From Planctomycetota bacterium (GTDB taxonomy: Bacteria > Planctomycetota > Phycisphaerae > WQYP01), in the NCBI GenBank assembly GCA_021819825.1, contig JAKAEZ010000006.1:37332-101331 (forward strand): DNA of 64,000 bases. Reading direction: 5' to 3'. This document shows positions 49,952-60,138 of this stretch, in pieces. The first letter of the stretch is position 1. Each line of letters starts with the position of its first letter. A model generated the notes under the pieces. The model saw only the letters and a list, made by a program, of their open reading frames with translations. It was not told the origin of the DNA and did not search any database. The position numbers and the translations under genes are program-made.

Positions 49952-52933
49952 TTAATATCTCGGAGATGTGTGCGGTCGTGTATCCGGCATCGTATCGTCG
50001 GAGGTAGTGGCCTTTTGAGAGTTGGCGGAGAGCAATGGCTTTATGAGTTCTTCCGCAGGGACCGGTCGGCCAAAGAAATAGCCTTGGAAAAGTGGACAAG
50101 CACGCTCTTTCAGTGCCTCAAACTGCTCGAGTGTTTCAATACCTTCGGCGACCACCTGCAGTTGATGGTGGTGCGCGATTGCGAGAATGGCCTCGACAAG
50201 TGCGGCATCATTGGGATTCGTGGCTATGTCACAAATAAATGAGCGATCAATTTTTAATTCATTTAACGGAAGATTTTTCAGATAACCCAGTGAGGAATAG
50301 CCTGTGCCAAAATCATCAATTGAAAAGCCGATACCCAGTTGATTGATCTCCTTCATTTTTTCCACCGCGTCTTTGGCATTACGCATCAGTACTGACTCGG
50401 TGATTTCGATGGTCAGACTTCTGGGGTCAATTTCGGAGGATTTTACAATTGCTATGATGCGTTGCACAAAATCAGTCATCTGAAATTGCCGCAGACTGAC
50501 GTTGACGGAAATGCGGAATCTGATGTCGGCACGCTGAAGCCGCCGCAATATGTGACAGGCCTCACGCAGCATGAACTCTCCCATCGGCACGATCAGGCCG
50601 GTATCTTCCGCTGCGGGAATGAACTTGGCTGGAGCGATCAGACCCCCTTCCCTGGATTGCCAGCGAATTAACGCCTCCGCTCCGATTATTGATCGGGTCT
50701 GATCTACCTGCGGCTGGAGAAATATCCGGAAATCACCATTGCTTAGGGCGATTCGCAGATCCTGTACCATCGCGACTCTTTCTTTGATCCGCTCCTGCAT
50801 TGCAGGCTCAAAAAAGCAGATGGTGTTGCGACCCGCCTCCTTGGCACGGTACATGGCAATATCCGCCTGCGTAATGAGTTCCGGCGCGGTCGTATTCCCC
50901 TGTGGAAAAAGCGTCACACCCATACTGGCGGTAATCGCATATTCCGCATGACCAACTTTGATCGGCTCGGATAACAGTTGGATAATCCGCTGTAAAATCA
51001 ATTCCAGTTCATTGGCTGCCCTCTGGCGATCAGGCGAAAGATCCGGCAGAACAATGACGAATTCGTCGCCGCCAATGCGTCCCAGCGTATCGGTCTGGCG
51101 TAATATCGTACGCACCCGCTCGACCATCATAATCAGCAGCGAATCGCCGGCTTCGTGGCCTTGAATATCATTGACTTCTTTGAAATGATCCAGATCCAGA
51201 AATACCAGCGCTCCGTAATTGCCGCTCCGGTTTGCTGCGGCGATATCATGTTCAAGTTGCACCAATGTCAATTGACGATTCGGTGCGCCGGTCAGGGAAT
51301 CATAATAGGCCAGGTGCTCGAGTTTCTCCTCCGCTGCCAGACGTGCCGTAATATCATTCTGGATTCCCAGCCAATGCGTTATGTCGCCGTGCGTATTACG
51401 AACCGGTGAAATACTTACTTCGCACCAATATGCTGTGGCATCTTTTCGATAGTTTTTCAAAATGGTATGGGCGCTGCGCCCCTCACTGATGGCACGGCGA
51501 ACGTCATCGCGGCCCATACGATCTCGCGTTACACCCTGCAGTAGCCGCGGATTCTTTCCCCGAACTTCATTTAATGTATAACCTGTAAGTTTTTCAAAGG
51601 CGGGATTTACGTAAACAATAGGAGTATCGGATGGTGTCGCATCTGTAATGATGATCCCATTGGCCGATGCCTCAATGGCCTGTTGAAAAAGCGATAGGTC
51701 TGCAAGAGCTTCTTTGCGTTCCGTGTCATCGCGAATAACGTCATAGATCACGGTGCGGCCGGCGAGATTTAGTGCCACCGAGTACGCATCGACGTCCCGG
51801 ATATCGCCGTTTTTAAGGCGATGTTGAAAATGAAAATGCGCTTTGCTTCCGGACGTGACATGTTTGATCCGCTCTTCAATCACAGCGCGAGGAAGTGTGT
51901 TGATATCCCAGATATGCAGATTTTGAAGTTCCGGGCGGGAATAGCCGTAAAATGTTGCGGCGGCTTGATTGCAGTCCAAAATCTTTCCGCTTTCGGGATC
52001 CAGCAGCAAAATAACTTCACTGTTTTTCTCAAAAAGCGTTCGGAATTGTGCCTCGCTTTCAGTAAGCCTCTGGTGGGGTTCCCGAAAGCCGACCATAAAA
52101 GTATAGCGAAGAACCCAGGCGAATCCCATCAGGCGATAAAAGTGTGTCAATAATATCAATTGATTTCTGCCGCTGATTGATGCGAAAATCTGAATTAATT
52201 CTCCCGCTGTGAGAAGAATAATTGCCAGCATGTAATCAGTGGCATTGGGATTGGGTTTCCGGTGCGCGCCCGACCAGGTGACCAAGATTGCTCCGCCGTA
52301 TAGGCCTAACAGTGCAGTGGCCATGAGCGCCGCCGCCGCATGTTGCCATGGAAAAATAGCCGCGCTCCATGTCTGCAGAATGCTCGTGAAGTAAAGTGTC
52401 GCTAACGCAAGAGGTATCCCGGCGATCCACAGCGCGATATTGGAGCGGGGGACGCGCCACTGCAGTGCCCGTTCTGACCGGATCCCCATCATAAACAGTG
52501 CCGCCGCCAGCAGTATCTCCGCGGTGGAATCCAAATGTTCCCTTAGAAGATGATGAACATATGCCGACTCGATCGGCCTGTATCCCTTTGATGCCAGTTC
52601 AATCGCCAATAATAGGCCGCCGGTAATAAACAGCAGTGCAAAAGTCAGTCGCAGGACAAAGTGCTCAATGCGTAGGGATTCCCAGCTTACAAGTGCATTC
52701 AGCAGGACAACTGTTACGATACCGGCCTGAACGATTGCATACAACTCCGCCATTGGCTTTGTGGTTATATGTGAGAAAACAAGCCAGAACAGAAATGGCG
52801 AAATAATAAGTAGGCCGGATCGCAGCAATCTGCAAACTCGACTGTGATGACATGTATTCCGATTGTTGGTTGCCGCAAGATCGGAATGGTCCTCCGCATG
52901 TTGATGTTCGAGCTGATCGGGTGGTTCAAGCAT
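49952..52933 (-). CDS. Membrane PAS-GGDEF-EAL protein (diguanylate cyclase/phosphodiesterase)
   Basis: RIGGDEFVIVL; GAEALIRWQSREGG; PAS repeats EAQFRTLFEKNSEVI...; N-terminal TM helices. Confidence 0.95.
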   Translation of the reverse strand: MLEPPDQLEHQHAEDHSDLAATNNRNTCHHSRVCRLLRSGLLIISPFLFWLVFSHITTKPMAELYAIVQAGIVTVVLLNALVSWESLRIEHFVLRLTFALLFITGGLLLAIELASKGYRPIESAYVHHLLREHLDSTAEILLAAALFMMGIRSERALQWRVPRSNIALWIAGIPLALATLYFTSILQTWSAAIFPWQHAAAALMATALLGLYGGAILVTWSGAHRKPNPNATDYMLAIILLTAGELIQIFASISGRNQLILLTHFYRLMGFAWVLRYTFMVGFREPHQRLTESEAQFRTLFEKNSEVILLLDPESGKILDCNQAAATFYGYSRPELQNLHIWDINTLPRAVIEERIKHVTSGSKAHFHFQHRLKNGDIRDVDAYSVALNLAGRTVIYDVIRDDTERKEALADLSLFQQAIEASANGIIITDATPSDTPIVYVNPAFEKLTGYTLNEVRGKNPRLLQGVTRDRMGRDDVRRAISEGRSAHTILKNYRKDATAYWCEVSISPVRNTHGDITHWLGIQNDITARLAAEEKLEHLAYYDSLTGAPNRQLTLVQLEHDIAAANRSGNYGALVFLDLDHFKEVNDIQGHEAGDSLLIMMVERVRTILRQTDTLGRIGGDEFVIVLPDLSPDRQRAANELELILQRIIQLLSEPIKVGHAEYAITASMGVTLFPQGNTTAPELITQADIAMYRAKEAGRNTICFFEPAMQERIKERVAMVQDLRIALSNGDFRIFLQPQVDQTRSIIGAEALIRWQSREGGLIAPAKFIPAAEDTGLIVPMGEFMLREACHILRRLQRADIRFRISVNVSLRQFQMTDFVQRIIAIVKSSEIDPRSLTIEITESVLMRNAKDAVEKMKEINQLGIGFSIDDFGTGYSSLGYLKNLPLNELKIDRSFICDIATNPNDAALVEAILAIAHHHQLQVVAEGIETLEQFEALKERACPLFQGYFFGRPVPAEELIKPLLSANSQKATTSDDTMPDTRPHTSPRY

Positions 52934-53100
52934 GAAGCTTTCCTTCATAAGCGCAGAGACGCACCGATTTTCGATTGCTGTGCGCTCTATGCTGTCGATG
53001 AATCCTCGCGTGCCATCTTTTCACGGATAGACTCAAGCAGCTTGCCCATTATCGTAAATTATCGGTCTTTGAGCTGAAAAAAAATCAAGTAATTTTCTGA

Positions 53101-55863
53101 TTATTCTACCATGGACGTTTTTGCGGTGGCTGCTCTAGCGTAAACCCCCTTATTGGCCAGCCGCCAGGTCAGCAGGGGGCGGATCACAAAGATGGCTGAT
53201 AGATAAATACAGGCAATTCCCAGCGCCATGATCACACCCAGGCTGGCGATGCCGCGGTCGCGGGAAAGACCCAGAAAGCCAAAACTGCTGCACGTTACAA
53301 AAGCGCACATCAGCAATGCCCGTTCACTGACATCCCAGAACCGCCAGATACGGCGCGGATTATGTTCCGCCTCGCGGTAACGATGCATCATAAATACGCC
53401 GTATTCGTGGCCCGCACCAATGAGAATCGGCATGGCAAAAAAGTTCGCAAAGTTCCATTTCAGCCCCAGCACACCCATGATCCCAACCAGCATCGGCAAT
53501 CCCAGCGCTAATACTGAAACCGTCATAGCGGTGCGCCCAAGGGAGCCCAAATCCAGATACACCAGAAAAATGACGACCAGAAATGCCAATACGGTTGTCT
53601 GCATAAAGGCCGCGCGAATGGATTTTGTGGAATGATAAAGTTGAATAGCAATGCCGGTTAAATCGACGTTGCCGGGTACCAAGCCGGGCGCTTGCGCTGT
53701 GCCCTGTACCGCCGCTACGAACTGCCGCAAGCGCGATTGATCCCATAGATCAAACCGGGGATAAATATACAAAGCATACTCACCAGTGGCCGCCCGAAAA
53801 TGCCGGCTTATCTGTGGAGGCACGCGGGCCATGTCTAACTTACCGGGCGTGAGCATCGCCGCCGCGGATGCCAGAGATTGGCTGAAATTGGTCTGCCACC
53901 GTGAGAGCTGCTGCGCTGCAACATCCCGTTGCAACCCGGTTGCCGAATTCAATTTTACGGCAAACGCGCGCAGCGTTGCGACCGCTTCTGGAGCCGGTGC
54001 AGCGGCGGTTGGCGCGGTGCCATGAATGGGTTGGCTCCAAGAGTCGGCCAGTGCATCGGCGGCCTGGGCAATGGCGGGTAGGTCTACGGGGGCTACCGCT
54101 GATGGATTATGCCAGTGAATATTTCGCAAGACTGCGTTATGCCCGGCGAGATATTTTTGTTTCGCTGCGGCACTGAGAATACTGCTGGTGGATAATATCG
54201 GAGAATCGGCGTCCGCTGCCGCTTTATCGAGCGTGGCTTGAATGGGAGCCAGTTGCGACAAGGATTTCGACAGCACAACGGCGTACCAGGTGGGCATTTC
54301 TTTGACAAGTTTTACCGAGGTCAGGCCGCGGGCCTGCAAATCCAGCAGATTTGGATCAAACCGCAGTTGCAGCGCGTAGGGAATCAGCCCGATAAGAATA
54401 GCCAGCCACAGACCCAGTCCCAGAAAATTTTTCAAACCCGCACGCGGTGGGGGACGATTATCCGTGTAGCGTTGGGCGGGTTGAACTTTACCGAGTTTCG
54501 GGGGAAATAGGACCAGCAGGGCGGGCAAAACCGTATAACCCGCCAGCAGGCATAGCAATAGTCCGGCACCGGCGATTAACCCCAATTCCGCATCGCCTCT
54601 AAAGTGAGTGGTCAACGCCACGAGAAATGCGCCGGCCGCGCCGGCGCAGGATGTGGCTATCGGCGGCCCGGCGTATCGGAAAACCCGCGCCCAGATCGCT
54701 TGTTTCCTTTCATAACGCCGGGCTTCGCGGCGGTAGCGCAACATGATTTGAATAAGATAATCCATACCAATGCCGATCAGGGCAATGACAAATACTGTGG
54801 AAAGCAAATTCAATTCGCCAACGAAAATCGTGGCGAAGCCAAATGTCCAGGCAATCGCGATGGCCAGCGTTATTCCCGCCGCAAATCCCATCCAGATGGA
54901 GCGTAGCATCAATATCAGGCCGATCAGTACGACGATCATCGCCAGTGTCTCGGCTTTGTCACTATCCGAGGTGGTAATCCGCATTTCGTCTGCGGCCAGT
55001 ACGGGGCGACCGGTCATCCCAAACGTGAATTCCGAATGAAAGTCCCTGGTGGATTGGACCATGGCCGCATGGATTTTCTCCAGCGGCAAGGATACCGCTG
55101 CCAGAGAATCAAACGTAAATTTAGGGAAGACTTTGATCAGCAGCAAATGTTCGGAGCCGTTGCCTGCTTGAATGTAGTAATAGCCCGCCGCGGCCGGAGT
55201 AGTCGGGCGTTGGGATAACAGGGTTGGCAAATCCGGAGTCACGACGGGCTTGGCAATCGGCTGTCTTAGGGCCTGAAGCCAGGATTCGCTGAGCATTCGA
55301 ACAAAGCCGGTAGTTTGCACGCTGGGTGTTTGTGCAGCCAGAAGCCGCAAAAATCGCTGTATGCGCGTATGGCCAAAGAACGACATCGGGATGTCAGGTT
55401 TTTCTCCCCAGACTGTAGCTAATTGTGCCAATGACTGGGCACCATTGGCTGCCGCCCGCAGGTCAGGCCAAGTTGCAAATAAGAGAGCTTGATTGCCAAG
55501 CTTTTTTAACGGCACGTGGCTGTCCACGGATATAACATACTTTGGCAACTTTCGAAGTGACGCGGTGACGGCATTTGCTGCGGCAATCCATTGGCTGCTC
55601 GCGGGTGGATGGGCCGGATTTCGCGCTTTAATGACGATATAGGCCGCCTCATTTTCGGGAAATTGCTTAATAAATTGGAGATATTGGTGGAAGAACGCGA
55701 CGTGCGAGGAAAAAAGCTTGTTTTGATCCGTGGAAATTCGCAGGCGGGTGCACGCCAGAAAAGCACTGATTGCCGCGAGCAACAATGCTATGCCCAGCAC
55801 CGTGCGCGGGTACCGGGTGAGCCGCAACGTGTCCTTCAGAACTCTTCGATGTATTGGACCCAT
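53101..55863 (-). CDS. RND/MMPL superfamily exporter (HpnN-like)
   Basis: Two sets of TM helices; FVIALIGIGMDYLIQIMLRYRREA and ILIGAGHEYGVFMMHRYRE. Confidence 0.85.
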   Translation of the reverse strand: MGPIHRRVLKDTLRLTRYPRTVLGIALLLAAISAFLACTRLRISTDQNKLFSSHVAFFHQYLQFIKQFPENEAAYIVIKARNPAHPPASSQWIAAANAVTASLRKLPKYVISVDSHVPLKKLGNQALLFATWPDLRAAANGAQSLAQLATVWGEKPDIPMSFFGHTRIQRFLRLLAAQTPSVQTTGFVRMLSESWLQALRQPIAKPVVTPDLPTLLSQRPTTPAAAGYYYIQAGNGSEHLLLIKVFPKFTFDSLAAVSLPLEKIHAAMVQSTRDFHSEFTFGMTGRPVLAADEMRITTSDSDKAETLAMIVVLIGLILMLRSIWMGFAAGITLAIAIAWTFGFATIFVGELNLLSTVFVIALIGIGMDYLIQIMLRYRREARRYERKQAIWARVFRYAGPPIATSCAGAAGAFLVALTTHFRGDAELGLIAGAGLLLCLLAGYTVLPALLVLFPPKLGKVQPAQRYTDNRPPPRAGLKNFLGLGLWLAILIGLIPYALQLRFDPNLLDLQARGLTSVKLVKEMPTWYAVVLSKSLSQLAPIQATLDKAAADADSPILSTSSILSAAAKQKYLAGHNAVLRNIHWHNPSAVAPVDLPAIAQAADALADSWSQPIHGTAPTAAAPAPEAVATLRAFAVKLNSATGLQRDVAAQQLSRWQTNFSQSLASAAAMLTPGKLDMARVPPQISRHFRAATGEYALYIYPRFDLWDQSRLRQFVAAVQGTAQAPGLVPGNVDLTGIAIQLYHSTKSIRAAFMQTTVLAFLVVIFLVYLDLGSLGRTAMTVSVLALGLPMLVGIMGVLGLKWNFANFFAMPILIGAGHEYGVFMMHRYREAEHNPRRIWRFWDVSERALLMCAFVTCSSFGFLGLSRDRGIASLGVIMALGIACIYLSAIFVIRPLLTWRLANKGVYARAATAKTSMVE

Positions 55864-55929
55864 AAATAATACGCAACGCGGCCCACTATCCGCCAGGTGT
55901 TACAGCAACAACCGCGGGAGTAACCTCTG

Positions 55930-57321
55930 CTAAGCCTTCACAACGTTTTTTGCCAACCCCAATACGGTATCCCACGCGGTACCGGGGAATTTTTGTGTAT
56001 CGGCCAGGACTTCCTGCATGGCTCGCAGGAACCAGTCCATATCCTGTTTGGTGGCCACCAGCGGCGGCAGAAATTTGATCACCTCGGTATGGTAACCCGC
56101 AACCTGCGTAAGTATATGGTGCTTTTTCAGCAGCGGAATAATAATCATCTGCCCAAAGACGCCGAAGTTAAGTTTATGAAGCATGTCCCATGCCAGACGG
56201 AGTTTCAAGGAATTCTCCGGACGGGCGAAATCAATGCCGAACATCAGCCCTTTGCCGCGGACTTCCGTCACAAATGGGCAGGTTTTTCCGATTTCCGCCA
56301 GGCGAGTCATGGTGTAGCGCCCCAATTCATCGGCATTTTCAACCAGTTTGTCTTCTTCAATAACCTGTATGCTCGCCAATGCCGCCGCCATGGCCAGATC
56401 ATTTTGGCCGAAGGTGTTGGAATGCACGACACAGCGCTCCATGGAATTAAAAACCGCATCCATAATGCGGGGCCGCGTTATCACCGCACCTACGGGGACG
56501 AAACCGCCGGAAAGTCCTTTGGCCACGCAGATAATATCCGGTTCTACCTCGGGCCAATGCTGAAAGCAAAACCATTTTCCCGTGCGGCCCATGCCGGATT
56601 GTACTTCGTCCACCACCAATAAAGTGCCGGCCTTGCGGCACAGGCGTTGGGCTTCAGCTAAATAGCCATCTGCGACAAGTTCACAACTTTTTCCCTGAAT
56701 GGGTTCAAGAATAAAGGCCGCGGCATCCTGTTTGGCCAAGGCTTTTTCCAGTGAAACCAGATCGTTAAAGGGAACCGCCTCGGTATGCGGCAGCAGATCG
56801 CCGAAGCGCTCCCGGAAAAACTCGGCACCGTTGATGGCCAGTGATCCGGTGGTCAGCCCGTGAAACGCATGTTCACAGTATATGATTTTTTGCCGGCCCG
56901 TGGCACAACGGGAAAATTTTATCGCGGTCTCCACGGTTTCCGTGCCGCTGTTGCAGAAAAATACGCGGTCCAATCCGTCTGGGGTATGCCGCACCAGAGC
57001 CTCCGCGGCTAAACCGCTTAAAATGCTGCAATCCATGCGCACCAGATTGGGGCTTTGCGCATCGAGTACTTGCCGCAGCACCTGGCGCACTTTGGGATGA
57101 TTCCGCCCGAGCATAAATACGCCCCAGCCCGTCAGCAAATCCAGATATTTCGTGCCTGCACCATCCCATAAATAACACCCCTCCCCGCGGGTATAATTGC
57201 GGTCAAAGCCAATGGTCTTGAGCATTTTTACGAAAGTCGGGTTGATATGATCCGTGTGCAGGTCATATTGCGTTCCACGATGCTGTTCCACCCAAGCGAT
57301 AAAATCTTCATGCATTACCAA
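55930..57321 (-). CDS. Class III (PLP-dependent) aminotransferase
   Basis: FFCNSGTETVETAIKFSR; LLVVDEVQSGMGRTGKWF; DIICVAKGLSGGFVPVGAVI. Confidence 0.93.
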   Translation of the reverse strand: MVMHEDFIAWVEQHRGTQYDLHTDHINPTFVKMLKTIGFDRNYTRGEGCYLWDGAGTKYLDLLTGWGVFMLGRNHPKVRQVLRQVLDAQSPNLVRMDCSILSGLAAEALVRHTPDGLDRVFFCNSGTETVETAIKFSRCATGRQKIIYCEHAFHGLTTGSLAINGAEFFRERFGDLLPHTEAVPFNDLVSLEKALAKQDAAAFILEPIQGKSCELVADGYLAEAQRLCRKAGTLLVVDEVQSGMGRTGKWFCFQHWPEVEPDIICVAKGLSGGFVPVGAVITRPRIMDAVFNSMERCVVHSNTFGQNDLAMAAALASIQVIEEDKLVENADELGRYTMTRLAEIGKTCPFVTEVRGKGLMFGIDFARPENSLKLRLAWDMLHKLNFGVFGQMIIIPLLKKHHILTQVAGYHTEVIKFLPPLVATKQDMDWFLRAMQEVLADTQKFPGTAWDTVLGLAKNVVKA

Positions 57322-57508
57322 TATCCTTCATGCCGTACAGGGAGTCTATCCCGGCCATTACCCGGACAAACTCCAAGCAGCGAATTATACGCCCCGCAGT
57401 GGAAAAATGAAAAATTGCGCAGCGATATCAGGTTTCTTGCGCTGAGGCTGTAAGCGTGCCTCACGGCCAACCCGGCGATTACTCAGACAGAGCACTAGGG
57501 TTAGATTC

Positions 57509-59005
57509 CTATTGGCTGGCGGCCCATAGTGTTAATGCGGCCCCGGTTGCGGCGGCGATCAAAATCCCCAGGCGCATTAACCAAATGCGGCGGGCGAATT
57601 GCTTTTGCCTATTCGGCGATTCGGCCAGTGCGGCCAGCAGGTCCACCCGGTTTTGCGTGCTCGGATGCATCCATCCCGCGCGATCGCGCGGCCGATTGGC
57701 GATACCCACCAACATTGTCAGGCTTTCAGAAAAAATTCTTGCTCCGGCCTGATATGGCGTTTCCTGCGTGATCATGGCAAGTTCATCCGTGCGCGGCGGA
57801 TCAACGACGGTGTCCTCGGGAGGTAGGTATTCCGCCGCAGATGCCACCGGCACCTGCACGGTGGCTCCGACGCGATCGGCAATATGCCGGGCGGCAAACC
57901 AGTCCGCCTGGTGTTCGCATAATCGGCTTACCTGCGAAAAACCGAAGAGCAGCAGCAGTCCCACAATTGAAAAATTCAGCAGCATGGCGGCGTTATCGCT
58001 TAATGACCAGTAATTTCCCGCCCAGAGAGATATTCCCGTGCCCAATAGATCGGCGGCGGTAAAGGTCAGCAGGTACCACCAGATATGCCGATGGTATCCA
58101 TGCCCTACTTCATGGGCAAAGACGGCTTCCACCTGTTGCGGTTCCAGACGTTCCAGAAGCAGGTCCGTAAGCAGAAAATACCGGCACCAGGGCAGCAATC
58201 CCAGGATCGCCGCGTTGGGAATGCGGTAATAGGTGTTCCATATTCGTATATCCATGAATCCAACTTTTTTACGGCGGGATAAATCTTCCAGGCGTGTGCG
58301 CAGTGGTCCGGATGGAAGCCGGGTGGTGCGCCAATAACGCACGATGATCGCCGGCAAAACCAGAAATAGAATCATCGCGGGCAGCAATGACGCGATTTCC
58401 GACCAATTCCCCAGATTCAGATGTTCCAATAGCGCGGTAAATGGAATCGTCAGCAGATCAAACCCCAACAGCACCACCAGCAAGGACATGCCATGGCGGA
58501 ATTGCATGTTGACGTATTGCATGCGGGATGGAAGGGCGTGCGTTGGTAGATCGTCATCCGGTTGGGAAAGTTCCCCGAGGTTGTGAATCCGCACTTCCAG
58601 CGGATATTCCAGATACCATATCATCAGCCATGTCACCACCGGAGCGATCAGCCAGATCACGGATGACAGCATCGGAATATGGTGCGCATTCCAATGGTAC
58701 TTAACCAGGTAGCCGAACCCGAATAACCACAAATCCGCAGCCAGCAACATGATGTTAAATGCGGTCAGACGGCGGAGCGTTTTTTGAATTGCGCCGGCGG
58801 CCTCAAAAGTTGAGGTACGGCCGTTACCCAGTTGCTGATCCAGGCTCGCAAAGCGCCGCCGGCCCCGAAGCAGCAATGCGCCGTGCGCCAGAATCACCAG
58901 CAGAACGATCATGAACGGGGAAAGATGAATTGGCGGGCGCTGGGGAGCAGCATTAAATGCGGCGACCATCAAGAGAAGAATAATAACCTGCAACGGAGCA
59001 ATCAT
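57509..59005 (-). CDS. M48 family membrane metalloprotease
   Basis: VEAVFAHEVGHGYHRHIWWYLLTF (HExxH), multiple TM helices. Confidence 0.9.
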   Translation of the reverse strand: MIAPLQVIILLLMVAAFNAAPQRPPIHLSPFMIVLLVILAHGALLLRGRRRFASLDQQLGNGRTSTFEAAGAIQKTLRRLTAFNIMLLAADLWLFGFGYLVKYHWNAHHIPMLSSVIWLIAPVVTWLMIWYLEYPLEVRIHNLGELSQPDDDLPTHALPSRMQYVNMQFRHGMSLLVVLLGFDLLTIPFTALLEHLNLGNWSEIASLLPAMILFLVLPAIIVRYWRTTRLPSGPLRTRLEDLSRRKKVGFMDIRIWNTYYRIPNAAILGLLPWCRYFLLTDLLLERLEPQQVEAVFAHEVGHGYHRHIWWYLLTFTAADLLGTGISLWAGNYWSLSDNAAMLLNFSIVGLLLLFGFSQVSRLCEHQADWFAARHIADRVGATVQVPVASAAEYLPPEDTVVDPPRTDELAMITQETPYQAGARIFSESLTMLVGIANRPRDRAGWMHPSTQNRVDLLAALAESPNRQKQFARRIWLMRLGILIAAATGAALTLWAASQ

Positions 59006-59047
59006 TATTTCATATTACCCGAATTCGATTGCCGAAGTAAAAACCGT

Positions 59048-60106
59048 TTAATAACTCATGCGGACGAACAACCCCAGAATGGTCGCGTCACTGTGAGTCC
59101 CGGCGGGCTGTGAATATCGTGATCCCGCAAAAATGCTATTGATCACCGCTCCAACTTCATAATGGCCGCGGTCCGCGGGGATATGAAATATTCCGTTGAG
59201 CGGATAGGTCAGGATCGTGCCGACAAACGTGCCCAGATAGCCGTCACGATAGCTTCGCAGGTTGACATCCAGACGCTTTTCATCATGGATAAATGATACG
59301 CTCAACGGCGAATAAATAGTCAGGCCACCGGTATGCGGAACCACGAAAATCGGATTCATTCCGATTTCAAAGTATTGCCCGGCCCCGCTGGTGTAGTAAG
59401 CTCCATCATAATCAAAGCCCACAAGCACAAACGGATGAAACGCGAATTGACCAAAATAACGATCATCATTGAAACTCAGGCGGATGTATGCCTCCTGGCT
59501 GTCGGCCTGCCCGTGGCTGATGATCGTGTTAGCCAGCGGATCACCGGACGGCACAAAATACTGGTTTATGGGGGTAATATAATTGGTGTACCCGGCATCA
59601 AAGCGAAAAATATCCATGATGTCGTATTGATAACCAATGGTAATATCGGCTTCTGTAAAATTGCTGGAGGGAACATATCCGACGTTGCCGCCCGCCACAG
59701 GTCTGCCGGCAATTCCCCGGGATAGTGCATTGATGTATGGATTGCGAATATCGTAAGAATAATCTTCAAATGTCCGCAGGTAGACTGATCCCCATTTTTT
59801 TAAGCTTAAACTGATTTGTGTGACATTTTGCAGATTGGGGCGGTTGGGCGCTACGTCATGATAGCGAAACCAGTAATCATTGAAGTACCCGAACAGTGTA
59901 GTAATGCGCCACGCCTGCTTGTGCACGTGATAGGCCGCTAGAGATGGGATCATGGTGCCTGTTTCTTCCGCGTTGGCGGGATTGTCCGCACCGAAGCTGG
60001 GCGTCGGCAAGGGCATAATGCCGTTATCAACGCCTGCGGCCATAGCCGGTCCGGCGGCCAAACCAGCCGTGAGAAACAGTCCAACGATCGCGCTTTTATT
60101 AGCCAT
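59048..60106 (-). CDS. Putative outer-membrane/secreted beta-barrel protein
   Basis: Signal peptide ...VGLFLTAGLAAGPAMAAG; alternating aromatic strands, C-terminal ILGLFVRMSY. Confidence 0.6.
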   Translation of the reverse strand: MANKSAIVGLFLTAGLAAGPAMAAGVDNGIMPLPTPSFGADNPANAEETGTMIPSLAAYHVHKQAWRITTLFGYFNDYWFRYHDVAPNRPNLQNVTQISLSLKKWGSVYLRTFEDYSYDIRNPYINALSRGIAGRPVAGGNVGYVPSSNFTEADITIGYQYDIMDIFRFDAGYTNYITPINQYFVPSGDPLANTIISHGQADSQEAYIRLSFNDDRYFGQFAFHPFVLVGFDYDGAYYTSGAGQYFEIGMNPIFVVPHTGGLTIYSPLSVSFIHDEKRLDVNLRSYRDGYLGTFVGTILTYPLNGIFHIPADRGHYEVGAVINSIFAGSRYSQPAGTHSDATILGLFVRMSY

Positions 60107-60138
60107 ATATTATTAACCCACGCTGTTTCCCATACGCC

